Assembly (NCBI GenBank): GCA_040880285.1
Contig: JBBDIT010000004.1
Coordinates: 1-49,641 of the forward strand
Direction of reading: 5' to 3'
DNA from: JANQJA01 sp040880285
GTDB taxonomy: Bacteria > Pseudomonadota > Gammaproteobacteria > Pseudomonadales > Azotimanducaceae
Length of the DNA stretch: 49,641 nt
The position numbers and the translations under genes are program-made. The notes beneath the pieces were generated by a model that saw nothing but the letters and a program-made list of their open reading frames with translations, made no database searches and was not told where the DNA came from. Position 1 is the stretch's first letter, and the number at the start of each line of letters is the position of its first letter. Of this stretch, positions 25,775 to 34,852 are shown piece by piece.

Positions 25775-27091
25775 TTGCCCACAGGGTTTATCGAGATCAA
25801 TGACGCTGGAATACGAGCCGGTATCGATGGCGACATCCGGCATTGCAGCGCCGGCTTTGCTGTCATGGACGGCGATCGGCTGCTAATCGGGGAAGAAGGT
25901 CGAAAAAAAGCCCGCCTCCTGCCACGATGGACTAACAATCGTTTCTGGAACCAGTTGGGCGTCGATCCGGTTCCAAACGGAACTGCAATGGTCAGGCATC
26001 ATGCGGATCTTGCCTTTGCACATCTGGAGGAAGTCTGGAAACAATTAGCCGGCGAAACCCGGCAGGTTGTGCTGGCTGTCCCTGGCTTTTATTCACGCGA
26101 ACAATTGGGTCTCTTGCTGGGTATGGCAAGGGAGTGTGGTATTCCGGTCGCCGGCCTCGTCGACACTTCTGTATTAGCCGCCTCCGACAATGTACAGCAT
26201 CCAACGGTCATCCACCTCGACATATTCCTGCACCGAATCACGTTGACGATATTGCGCGCCGACACCAACCTGCGCCGGATCGAGACGGTTACGGTCAGTG
26301 AAATCGGGCTGTTCACCTTATGGGACCGGTGGGCCAATATCATCGCCAGTCAATTTATCCAGACCTCCCGCTACGACCCCATGCACCAGGCCATCAGTGA
26401 GCAGGCGCTGTATGACCAGCTACCCGAATGGATTGCGCAGCTGGAAGAAAGCCGCAGCCACAATTTCGAACTGGAATATGGCGATACCCGCCATCGGGTC
26501 AGTGTCTCCCAGGAACAATTACTGGGGGCTTGCGCAACAGTGTATCCCCGAATAGTCCAGCTTATACGGGACCATATCCCCCAGGGTGGTTCTGCTACCC
26601 TACTGGTTTCGGACCGGTTTACTGGTTTTCCCGGGTTGATGGATTCACTGCACCTGATCGCCAATGTGGATATGACGATATTGGCCAGCGATAGTGTGCC
26701 ACGCGCCGTGGTCACGCACGAAGACCGAATCATTTCTACCAGTGGTACCGTTTCACACGTAATCAGCTTGCCTGTTTCCCTTTCCCACAATGCCGCGACA
26801 ACCACCCCACCCGAGGCATCAACACAACCAACCCATCTGCTGAACAATAACCACGCCACCGCAATCGGCAATGCACTCCACATCGCCGGCATCACAGACG
26901 GACGAATTCGTGCCAGCGATGACAACGCCCTGTGCACAATCTACCGGCGTGGTAATAACACCTATTTGGAAAATCATACCGGCGCCGCGGTAATCCTGAA
27001 CGGACGGCAAGCACCAGCGCGGCAGGCGCTGACCACCGGCGATGTACTCACTATCGACGACAAATCCCTGACCTTGATCACAGTGACCTGA
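25775..27091 (+). CDS. Degenerate Hsp70/actin-fold protein with FHA-like C-terminus
   Basis: This 438-residue soluble protein has no signal or membrane segment. Residues 1-330 follow the actin/Hsp70 order. FIEINDAGIRAGI stands where phosphate loop 1 would be, VVLAVPGFYSREQLGLLLGMA (98-118) resembles the Hsp70 VTVPAYF helix region, VIHLDIFLHRITLTIL (145-160) is a phosphate-2 strand lacking the DLGGGT glycines, and GSATLLVSDRF replaces the adenosine motif. After a Thr/Ala-rich linker, residues about 363-438 look FHA-like (YLENHTGAAVILNGR, TTGDVLTI) but lack the usual Ser-x-x-His phosphothreonine contacts. A strong GGGAGGAG six bases before TTG (25775) fixes the start. Likely a cytoplasmic subunit. 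Confidence 0.75.
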   Translation: MPTGFIEINDAGIRAGIDGDIRHCSAGFAVMDGDRLLIGEEGRKKARLLPRWTNNRFWNQLGVDPVPNGTAMVRHHADLAFAHLEEVWKQLAGETRQVVLAVPGFYSREQLGLLLGMARECGIPVAGLVDTSVLAASDNVQHPTVIHLDIFLHRITLTILRADTNLRRIETVTVSEIGLFTLWDRWANIIASQFIQTSRYDPMHQAISEQALYDQLPEWIAQLEESRSHNFELEYGDTRHRVSVSQEQLLGACATVYPRIVQLIRDHIPQGGSATLLVSDRFTGFPGLMDSLHLIANVDMTILASDSVPRAVVTHEDRIISTSGTVSHVISLPVSLSHNAATTTPPEASTQPTHLLNNNHATAIGNALHIAGITDGRIRASDDNALCTIYRRGNNTYLENHTGAAVILNGRQAPARQALTTGDVLTIDDKSLTLITVT

Positions 27092-27098
27092 GGTCGCG

Positions 27099-28193
27099 AT
27101 GGCGAAGAGACGGGAATTTAGTGTTTTCAGCCTTTCGTTTCTGGACATTATGTCATGTGGATTCGGCGCGGTAATTCTGATTTATATCCTGATCAACCAT
27201 GCTACCGAGGTAACGTCGAGTGAGATTAATGCCGAACTGATGGCTGAGGTTAAAAAACTCGAAGAAGAAATCACCGAAGGCACAAACCGCCTGGTCCAGA
27301 TTCGTAACACCATAAAACAAACAGAAGATGAGATTGTCACAACGGCGAGCATGGCAAAGAACATCAGCCAGAAAATTCGTGATCTCCAATCCAGAATCGT
27401 TGCGCTATCCGAGTCCGGAGCAAGCCAATCCAAAGAAATTGAAGAATTAAAACAGGAACTCAAGCGAATCCAGGCTGAAGCCGCATCTCTGGAAGGTAGC
27501 GTTGCAGGCGACGAAGAAACTGGTACGAGCCTTCGTTCCTTTGTTGGCGAAGGTGATCGTCAATACATCACGGGCCTGAATGTGGGTGGACGACATATCC
27601 TGGTGTTACTGGATGGTTCAGCCAGCATGCTCCATGAAACCATCGTCAACGCCGTTCGCCTGAGCAACATGGCTGATGACACGAAAATTCACGCGGAAAA
27701 GTGGCGAAGGGCGGTTCGCACCGTGGAATGGGTCATGGCCAACTTGCCATCGGAATCCAAATTTCAGTTGCTCACGTTCAATACTTCGGTCCACCCGACC
27801 ACGACGGATGGTTCGAAGGACTGGCTGGATTCAATTGACAAAGCCGCCACAGACCAGTTACTCAGCAATCTGAAGAAATTCGTCCCCAATGGTGGCACGT
27901 CGCTACACCATCCATTCGCGCAGGTGAGGTCAATGGAGCCACGTCCTGACAACATTTTCCTGATCGTCGACAGTCTACCCACACAAGATTTTGATCCGCC
28001 AAAGCGTTCCGCTGTGTCGTCATCAGAGCGGGTAAAGCTATTCACTAACGCTCTCGAAGAATTGCCTCAGGATATCCCCGTCAATGTCATCCTGTTTCCG
28101 ATGGAGGGCGACCCCATGGCAACACCCTACTTCTGGATACTGGCACAGATTACCGGCGGCGCTTTCCTTACACCATCGAAGGACTGGCCCTGA
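27099..28193 (+). CDS. Single-span coiled-coil VWA protein 1
   Basis: This 364-residue protein has a short basic N-terminus, a membrane span with SLSFLDIMSCGFGAVIL (11-27, aspartate D16), a long coiled coil (about 40-135) and a von Willebrand A domain (about 165-364). The VWA metal site is mostly intact: D172-G-S174-A-S176, T267 in GGTSLHH, and D291 in LIVDSLP. Topology and the membrane aspartate match MotB, ExbD and TolR, whose aspartate carries the proton. The VWA would sit in the periplasm in place of a peptidoglycan-binding domain. GAGG five bases upstream supports ATG 27099. The stop shares one base with the next start. Confidence 0.85.
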   Translation: MAKRREFSVFSLSFLDIMSCGFGAVILIYILINHATEVTSSEINAELMAEVKKLEEEITEGTNRLVQIRNTIKQTEDEIVTTASMAKNISQKIRDLQSRIVALSESGASQSKEIEELKQELKRIQAEAASLEGSVAGDEETGTSLRSFVGEGDRQYITGLNVGGRHILVLLDGSASMLHETIVNAVRLSNMADDTKIHAEKWRRAVRTVEWVMANLPSESKFQLLTFNTSVHPTTTDGSKDWLDSIDKAATDQLLSNLKKFVPNGGTSLHHPFAQVRSMEPRPDNIFLIVDSLPTQDFDPPKRSAVSSSERVKLFTNALEELPQDIPVNVILFPMEGDPMATPYFWILAQITGGAFLTPSKDWP

Positions 28194-29200
28194 TGCGTAC
28201 CAGACGGCGTGATATCGAAGGCATCAGCCTCTCATTCCTGGATGTCATCAGTTGTGGATTCGGCGCAATTATCCTGTTGCTGGTCCTGACCAAGGTGTTT
28301 GAACCTATTATCATTGAAGATACTATCAAGCATCTCGAAGGCTATCTGGCCGCACTGGAAGAAGATGTACACGAAATCCGGGGCGAGACAACCACGCTTA
28401 ATCGCCAACGAATTCGCAAGGAAGACCAGAAGCAAGAGGAACTTGACCGTCTGGCACAGCTACAGGCGGAATTGGATGCCTTGCAATCCCGCTTTGAAGC
28501 GACCGAAGATAAAACCCGGCTAAACAATATCATCGAGGGGCGGCTGGCGAGCGCAAAACAGTCCCTGACAGAAGAAATGCGGAGATTGCTGTCGGAATAT
28601 GAGCGAGACCAGGAAAATAACACCATCGGTGGTATTCCGGTGGATAGCGAATACGTCATTTTCATTATTGACACAAGTGGCAGTATGCGGGAATTCGCAT
28701 GGCCCTTGGTCATGCAAAAAGTGCAGGAAACCTTGTCCGTCTATCCACAGCTAAGAGGGATTCAGGTCATGAATGACCAGGGTGATTATATGTTCACCCA
28801 GTACACTAACGAGTGGATTCCTGATACCGGCGCCAGACGCGCTGCCATACTTGAGCGCATGCAGAACTGGAATGCGTTTAGCCGTTCGAGTCCAGAGCGT
28901 GGAATTATCCGTGCGATATCGACCTTTTACCGACCAGGCAGGAAAATCAGCCTGTACGTCTTCGGCGATGACTTCAATGGTCGATCCATTAAGGCGGTAG
29001 TCGACGCGGTGGATAGAATTAACCAGGTGGATGCAAGCGGCAACCGTCTCGTGCGCATACATGGTGTTGGCTTTCCTGTGATATTCGCCCAACCGGCACA
29101 GTTCCAGGCGTCCGGATTCAGGTTTGCGCACCTGATGCGTGTACTCTGTGAAAGAAACGGCGGGACTTTCGTCGGACTCAATGACTACCGGTTGTTTTAA
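28193..29200 (+). CDS. Single-span coiled-coil VWA protein 2
   Basis: This 335-residue paralogue of the preceding gene starts in a TGATG junction. It has the same layout: basic N-terminus, span with SLSFLDVISCGFGAIILLL (12-30, aspartate D17), coiled coil (about 45-140) and a VWA domain (about 153-335) with D160-T-S162-G-S164 and a later GDD at 258-260. Overall similarity to VWA protein 1 is low outside the membrane motif and the metal site. That suggests old duplication and specialised roles, perhaps as the two different B subunits of one channel. It is the last gene of the operon, 7 bp from the convergent DUF4139 gene. Confidence 0.85.
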   Translation: MRTRRRDIEGISLSFLDVISCGFGAIILLLVLTKVFEPIIIEDTIKHLEGYLAALEEDVHEIRGETTTLNRQRIRKEDQKQEELDRLAQLQAELDALQSRFEATEDKTRLNNIIEGRLASAKQSLTEEMRRLLSEYERDQENNTIGGIPVDSEYVIFIIDTSGSMREFAWPLVMQKVQETLSVYPQLRGIQVMNDQGDYMFTQYTNEWIPDTGARRAAILERMQNWNAFSRSSPERGIIRAISTFYRPGRKISLYVFGDDFNGRSIKAVVDAVDRINQVDASGNRLVRIHGVGFPVIFAQPAQFQASGFRFAHLMRVLCERNGGTFVGLNDYRLF

Positions 29201-29207
29201 CCGTGTC

Positions 29208-30614
29208 TTAAAAAGTGATCTCCGCAGTGTAGGTAAACGTACGAGTTGCGCCGGCCTTAACATCGACAACAAATTCCTGGGTGACGCTATCGAGCTTCTC
29301 TCCAGCTTCCGTTTGAGAAATGATGATCCAGTCTCCGAAGAATTGCTCGCGAACAATCATCGTGACATCCTCATCCTTGCGATTCCGCAATACGACTTCA
29401 TTTGTCAATCTGGTCGAGTTTTCAGACACTCGTCGAAATTCAGTCTGGGTCCTCTCTATCACGAGATCAAATGCCTGTCCTATGGATAACCGGACCATCT
29501 CACCAGAAGGTACATCAGGAATACGATCTTCCCCCAGAAGCTGAAGGACACCGTCGTCCCCGGCCTTGAACACACTGGCACGTCCTGCCGGCAGCGGAAC
29601 ACCGGGGCTACCTCTGAAACCGTTGACAAAATTGAGCTCGATATCGAAACGCCCGCTGGACGCCTGTGGCATCCGGTGAGTAATAATCTGATTGGCCGAA
29701 ATATATTTCTTCTCAACCGCTATTCCCTCAGCCGACATCAATTTGACCTGGCGAGTCTGGTGGGAGGCCAGGTTCACGCGCCGGTCGAGATCGTAGATGT
29801 AATAGTCCGATAGCGCTTGTGCGGGGCCCTGGGACTCCATCATCATTGCCGTATCAACGCGGGCATTGCCACGCTTACCTTCACCAGGCGTCATGGCGAC
29901 GCGCCGGATCTTTCCGGCAATAACACTGATCGCGGCTTCTTTATAATCCACACCGGTTTCATTTCTGAGATTGACCCACGCTGAAAAATCCATCGCAGTC
30001 TCTGCTTCATCGAGGGTCAGTCGGTAATCCGTGTACCATCCCATGCCTTCAGCCACGTAGGACGTCACAATCTCCTGAGGCCCCACCTGCCTATTGTCAA
30101 CTCGCCACGACAGGGTCGGAGTCGTCTTGAGTGTCTCCGGCACATAGGGTAGCGAGATGACACCCTCCGGCTCTATTTCGATCATATCACCAAATTTTAC
30201 GATTTCCGGGCCTATCGATAGCAAGATGCCTTCGCGCAAAATTTTTTCGTAAGATGAATCTTGCAAGATACTCCGGGAGTACTTTAGTTTATGTCCAATA
30301 AAACGCTTCAGCAGCGATTGCTTATTAAGCAAGTCATACTCATAGGTTTGCTCAATGACTTCAAATGCATTATCGCCACCAGACGAACTCACTTGTACTG
30401 AACCTGGATCTATCGTCTCGGCAATACCCTGAAATTCCACACTGATCAGACCGACCGGCAACACGGTTTCGCGAACGTCCCGCACCACCACAAAATCTTT
30501 ATAGACTGTCAGGTCCACCTTTTTTTGATCACTGGTGGTCAGTTGCAGTCCCAGCGCAGGTGACGCCAGGAAACACCACAACAGGACGTTAAAGTTCTTC
30601 TTCCATTTGCTCAT
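29208..30614 (-). CDS. DUF4139-domain exported protein
   Basis: This protein of about 468 residues begins MSKWKKNFNVLLWCFLASPALG, a signal peptide. The longer frame to 30794 runs inside the ligase gene and is not used. The body is beta-rich with DUF4139 features (VTSYVAEGMGWYTDYRLTL, a NLRNETGVDYKEAAISVIAG strand pair, RLTNEVVLRNRKDEDVT, FTYTAEITF at the end). The family is found in bacterial envelopes and has no assigned reaction. The gene starts one base after the stop of the acyl-CoA ligase on the same strand. Its 3' end meets the end of the machine operon, so a shared function with that operon is possible but unproven. Confidence 0.78.
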   Translation of the reverse strand: MSKWKKNFNVLLWCFLASPALGLQLTTSDQKKVDLTVYKDFVVVRDVRETVLPVGLISVEFQGIAETIDPGSVQVSSSGGDNAFEVIEQTYEYDLLNKQSLLKRFIGHKLKYSRSILQDSSYEKILREGILLSIGPEIVKFGDMIEIEPEGVISLPYVPETLKTTPTLSWRVDNRQVGPQEIVTSYVAEGMGWYTDYRLTLDEAETAMDFSAWVNLRNETGVDYKEAAISVIAGKIRRVAMTPGEGKRGNARVDTAMMMESQGPAQALSDYYIYDLDRRVNLASHQTRQVKLMSAEGIAVEKKYISANQIITHRMPQASSGRFDIELNFVNGFRGSPGVPLPAGRASVFKAGDDGVLQLLGEDRIPDVPSGEMVRLSIGQAFDLVIERTQTEFRRVSENSTRLTNEVVLRNRKDEDVTMIVREQFFGDWIIISQTEAGEKLDSVTQEFVVDVKAGATRTFTYTAEITF

Positions 30615-30615
30615 A

Positions 30616-32193
30616 TCAGATTTGTTTGTCACGGCCTGCCCAGTATGGATCACGTACTTTACGCCTCTGTATTTTACCGGTCGGAAGACGAGGCAAATCT
30701 GAACCGAAGTCAATTTTCCTCGGACACTTGTAACTGGCGAGCCGCGACCTGGTGAACTCAATAATTTCCGCTTCGAGGTCAGCAGACGGCGCAATGCCGT
30801 CTTTCAATTGAATCACGGTCCGAACTTCCTCTCCCCACTCTTCATTGGGAATACCGACAGTACATACTTCATGCACCGCCGGATGTTTCATTACTTCATT
30901 GTCCACTTCCTGGGGATAAATGTTCACTCCCCCTGAGATAATCACTTCTGCGCTCCTGCCTGTAAGAAAAAGGTAACCATCCTCGTCGAAGTATCCCATA
31001 TCACCCAGCGTGAAGTAGTCGCCCCGATACGATGAGTTCGTCTTTTCCGGATCCTTGTAATACTCAAACTTGTCGCCCAGGGACTTCATATAGATGGTAC
31101 CGACCTCATTGGGCCCCAATTCATTGCCAGCATCGTCCAGAATTTTGTTATCGTATTGGGGTGGAGGCTTGCCGACAGTACCGGGTTTCTTCAGCCATTC
31201 CTCGGAAGTCACGGTAAAGCCACCACCGCCCTCAGTGGCCGCGTAATACTCATTGATGACCGGACCAAACCACTCGATCATCGCCTGCTTTACGTGTACA
31301 GGGCACGGGGCCGCGCCATGAGTTACATTGCGCAGGCTACTGACGTCATAGCGGTTTCTGACGTCCCCAGGCAGCTGTAACATTCGGTGGAACATGGTCG
31401 CTACCATATGGCTGTGCGTCACCTTATGCTGGTCAATCAGCTGGAGTGTTTCTTCGGGATCCCACTTGTCCATCATCACGACCGGGACGCCGGATACCAG
31501 GCCCCTGACAATACTCATGAGTGGTGCCGCGTGATACGCTGGCCCTGTTAGCAGGCAACAGTCCGTCAAAGGTCGCATCGGTGCAGCACCCGTATCCCAC
31601 GCCGGCAGGATCGGTTGTCGCGACCTGCGCCACACGCCCTTGGGACGTCCAGTAGTACCAGAGGTATAAAGCATATAGCGACCGTATTCCGGGTCGTTAA
31701 TGTCGGTCGGATCTTCTGCAGGAACCAGGTCTTCGTACAGGTAGGCGCCGTCGACCCCACCGCCCACCATCAGCGTTTGAACCAGGCCTGGGCTCTGAGC
31801 CATCGCAAACGCGGCGGCACTACCATACCGACTCTCTGAAATTAGCATCCGCGCCTCGCAGTTATCGACGATGTAGGCAACCTCCTCACCGGACAAGTGC
31901 CAGTTAATTGGTGTCAGCCTGACCCCTGACCGCAGACAGGCTTTGTAGACTTCAATAAACTCGGGCCGGTTCCCCATTAACATTGCCACTGAGTCACCGG
32001 ACTTGATTCCCGCACGACGAAAGACTCGAACCAGTTGATTGGCACGAGAATTCAGCTCTGAAAATGTCCGTTCGCCGAACTTTGAGGTCACCGCCAACCT
32101 GTCTGGCGTATCGCAGGCATAGTGCGCCAACGTCATTCCCACTTGAGCGGCATCGCACAGTGCCCGAAAGTCGGTGTGGGGATATTCTTCCAT
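30616..32193 (-). CDS. AMP-dependent acyl-CoA synthetase
   Basis: This 525-residue member of the ANL superfamily has the phosphate-binding loop YTSGTTGRPKG (about 172-182), an EYYAATEGGG element, the hinge region YLFLTGRSAEVIISGGVNIYP and the catalytic lysine near the end (LPRLPTGKIQRRKV). It activates a carboxylic acid to acyl-AMP and transfers it to CoA. The overall pattern resembles FadD3-like or steroid/fatty acid ligases, but the acid is not known. It is the first gene of a two-gene unit with the DUF4139 gene. The 192-bp gap to the divergent histidine kinase must hold both promoters; no clear motif was seen. Confidence 0.9.
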   Translation of the reverse strand: MEEYPHTDFRALCDAAQVGMTLAHYACDTPDRLAVTSKFGERTFSELNSRANQLVRVFRRAGIKSGDSVAMLMGNRPEFIEVYKACLRSGVRLTPINWHLSGEEVAYIVDNCEARMLISESRYGSAAAFAMAQSPGLVQTLMVGGGVDGAYLYEDLVPAEDPTDINDPEYGRYMLYTSGTTGRPKGVWRRSRQPILPAWDTGAAPMRPLTDCCLLTGPAYHAAPLMSIVRGLVSGVPVVMMDKWDPEETLQLIDQHKVTHSHMVATMFHRMLQLPGDVRNRYDVSSLRNVTHGAAPCPVHVKQAMIEWFGPVINEYYAATEGGGGFTVTSEEWLKKPGTVGKPPPQYDNKILDDAGNELGPNEVGTIYMKSLGDKFEYYKDPEKTNSSYRGDYFTLGDMGYFDEDGYLFLTGRSAEVIISGGVNIYPQEVDNEVMKHPAVHEVCTVGIPNEEWGEEVRTVIQLKDGIAPSADLEAEIIEFTRSRLASYKCPRKIDFGSDLPRLPTGKIQRRKVRDPYWAGRDKQI

Positions 32194-32385
32194 AAAAAGT
32201 CGTCACAGTTTATAAATGGTGCCATTGAGATTAGCATAAACCGGGACGCGATTGAGCCCGCCCACCTCATCAAGCCCAGGCACCACTTTACCTGGTCTGC
32301 AATATTGTGATTAATTGAACCAAATACAAGCGAAACCTCCAATGATTCCAATTCCAGCGAATACGATGACAAAGCGGGTTCGGCA

Positions 32386-34833
32386 ATGAAGCCAGATAAC
32401 GCGACAGCCGTTACGCTATGGTACCTTTTGTTCGGTAGTACCTGGATTATTGGATCGGACCTGGTGGCAGAACTGCTGTTGCCTGGTCAATCCCTTCAGA
32501 CGATCAAAGGCCTGCTTTTCATTGCGGTAACCTCAATATTGATCTATTCGTTGGTCCGCCGTCTGGAAAAAGCCAACAACAAGGCGAAAGAATTTCGCCA
32601 GGCCATCATTGATGCATCACCGATCGCCATGTACAGCATCGACCCTGATGGCAGGGTCCTGACCTGGAACAAGGCGGCCGAATCAATCTTCGGCTGGCCT
32701 GAGGAAGAAGTGCTGGGGAAGCACTTACCCATCATCCCCGGCGACAAGGAAGCGGAATTCGCGCGGCTCCGCGGCCGCGTGATGGCCAGCGGCGCCTTTA
32801 CCGGTCTTGAAGTAACCCGGCAACGCAAGGATGGCTCACTGTTTCCAGCAAAACTTTCCATGGCACCCATCTTCGATAGTGAAGGCAGTGTCATAGCCAT
32901 TATGGCCACCATGGAAGATATCTCTGAACACCGGCGCGTGATGAGTGCACTCGAAGAGAGCGAGGAGCAGTTTCGTAAGCTGGTTGAATCCGCGCCGGAA
33001 GGTATATTGATTCAGGTAGATGGTCGCTTCGCCTACGTCAATGCAGCTTGTGTTGCGCTCCTGGGTGCCAAATCGCCTCAAGAACTGTTGGGTACACGGG
33101 TACTGGATCGAATTCATCCTGACGACGTTGAGATAGCGAAAATGAGATTGGAATCGCTTCTCCATAAGGGCCAAGCAGTGAGCCAGATCGAACAATCCAT
33201 CGTCACTGTCAACGGCAATGTTATTCCAGTTGAAAGTGTTGCCGTGCCTTTTCGATACCAGGGTCAACAGGCTGGCCTCGGATTCATTCGTGACATTCGC
33301 CAAAGGCGCGCTGCCGCACACGAACGAGAGAGACTCCAGAAAGTGATCAGCCAGACGGCTGATGCGATCATGATTACCGACAGGAACGGCATCATCGAAT
33401 ATGTTAACCCCGCCTTTGAACAGAGTTCTGGTTATTCCCTGGAAAGTATTATTGGCAAAACCCCTGCGGTCCAGAAGAGTGGGCAGCATGAGGCCGAATT
33501 CTACCGTGACCTGTGGGATACCATCAGCAACGGCGACACCTGGCGTGGACGCATCGTTAACCGTAACCGACAAGGTGCCCTGTATACGGAAGACGTTTCC
33601 ATTACACCGGTCCTCAACGACGGCGAAATCGAAAGCTACATCGCGGTCAAACGTGATATCACCCGTGAGTTGAGCCTGCAGGGGCAACTCAATCAGGCCC
33701 AGAAAATGGAAACGGTAGGTCGCCTGGCGGGTGGCGTTGCCCATGACTTCAACAATATGTTGAGTGTCATCCTGGGTTACAACGAACTGGCACTTTCGAA
33801 AATACCTTCAGACTCTTCAATAAGAAATGACCTGGCGGAGGTTGCTTCCGCGGCACAAAGATCAGCTTCATTGACCCGACAACTGCTCGCCTTTGCGCGC
33901 CAGGAGACCATCGAGCCTAAACGCGTTGATATCAATGACAGCATCGAAAGGTCAATTAAAATGCTTGATCGATTGATCGGGGAATACATCAGTCTGGACT
34001 GGCAGCCGGCATCGGTACCCTGCTTTGTCAAGATGGATCCTACCCAGATCGACCAGATCCTGGCTAACCTTGCAGTGAATGCGCGTGACGCCATCACCGG
34101 CCAGGGGAACCTTATGGCCGAAACCGAGCGCATCGTGTTAACCGACGACGACTGCGCTGCCAGGCCCGGTCTCGAACCGGGCCCGTTCATCCGGGTGAAA
34201 TTCTCCGATAATGGTCACGGCATGAGCCAGGAGGTACTGGAAAGAGCGTTTGAACCCTTCTTTACGACCAAACCGGAAGGCACCGGAACGGGCCTTGGCC
34301 TCTCGACTGTATACGGAATCGTCAAACAAAACCGGGGTTTTGTTGAAGTTGAAAGTGAGCCGGGGCAGGGTACAACCTTTATGATCTACTTACCTGCCAG
34401 CGATGACGTGGTACCAGAATCTTCGGGTACCAGGGAGTCGCGTGGCGTCAGGGTTGCCGGGGAGACTATCTTGCTGGTCGAAGACGAACTCGCCTTGCTG
34501 AGGCTTGGCCAGCGCATTCTCGAGAGAACCGGTTATACCGTTCTTGCGGCGGGCAGTCCGTCTTCCGCGATCGATCTGGCATTGACTTATGATGGCAAAA
34601 TCGATTTGCTGCTAACTGACGTCGTCATGCCAGAAATGAACGGAGAGGAACTCAGGCAGAAAATCTCGGAAATACGTCCGGATATCCGGTGTCTGTTCAC
34701 CTCAGGATACACCAGTGATACCGGTATACTGGAAAACCTGATAGAAAATCGTATCGCATTCCTGCAAAAACCCTATACAACAACCTCTCTCAACGCAAAG
34801 GTACTCGAGGTACTTGAAACACCGATACAGTGA
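32386..34833 (+). CDS. Hybrid sensor histidine kinase with PAS domains and receiver
   Basis: This 815-residue protein has two N-terminal membrane spans (about 9-31 and 39-58) with almost no periplasmic loop. Three PAS domains follow (about 67-185, 195-305, 318-430). Then come a HisKA helix with VAHDFNNMLS (H453), an HATPase with N and G boxes (LANLAVNARDA, FSDNGHGMS, GTGLGLSTVYG) and a C-terminal receiver (ILLVEDELALL, phosphoacceptor D745 in TDVVMPEMNG). The HDFNN type of H-box is typical of NtrB-like and hybrid kinases. Input is probably sensed inside the membrane or cytoplasm. No response regulator or output gene lies next to it. Confidence 0.92.
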   Translation: MKPDNATAVTLWYLLFGSTWIIGSDLVAELLLPGQSLQTIKGLLFIAVTSILIYSLVRRLEKANNKAKEFRQAIIDASPIAMYSIDPDGRVLTWNKAAESIFGWPEEEVLGKHLPIIPGDKEAEFARLRGRVMASGAFTGLEVTRQRKDGSLFPAKLSMAPIFDSEGSVIAIMATMEDISEHRRVMSALEESEEQFRKLVESAPEGILIQVDGRFAYVNAACVALLGAKSPQELLGTRVLDRIHPDDVEIAKMRLESLLHKGQAVSQIEQSIVTVNGNVIPVESVAVPFRYQGQQAGLGFIRDIRQRRAAAHERERLQKVISQTADAIMITDRNGIIEYVNPAFEQSSGYSLESIIGKTPAVQKSGQHEAEFYRDLWDTISNGDTWRGRIVNRNRQGALYTEDVSITPVLNDGEIESYIAVKRDITRELSLQGQLNQAQKMETVGRLAGGVAHDFNNMLSVILGYNELALSKIPSDSSIRNDLAEVASAAQRSASLTRQLLAFARQETIEPKRVDINDSIERSIKMLDRLIGEYISLDWQPASVPCFVKMDPTQIDQILANLAVNARDAITGQGNLMAETERIVLTDDDCAARPGLEPGPFIRVKFSDNGHGMSQEVLERAFEPFFTTKPEGTGTGLGLSTVYGIVKQNRGFVEVESEPGQGTTFMIYLPASDDVVPESSGTRESRGVRVAGETILLVEDELALLRLGQRILERTGYTVLAAGSPSSAIDLALTYDGKIDLLLTDVVMPEMNGEELRQKISEIRPDIRCLFTSGYTSDTGILENLIENRIAFLQKPYTTTSLNAKVLEVLETPIQ

Positions 34834-34852
34834 TCGTATTTGAGGTAATCCA

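Noticed and set aside
17855..29200. Known Zorya, TerY-P or MoxR-VWA defence/stress system
   Set aside because: No helicase/nuclease (Zorya), no PP2C phosphatase or Ter genes (TerY-P) and no AAA+ ATPase (MoxR) were found in or around the operon.
30615..30794. N-terminal extension of the DUF4139 frame
   Set aside because: The extra 60 codons lie inside the ligase gene and precede a clear signal peptide start at 30614.
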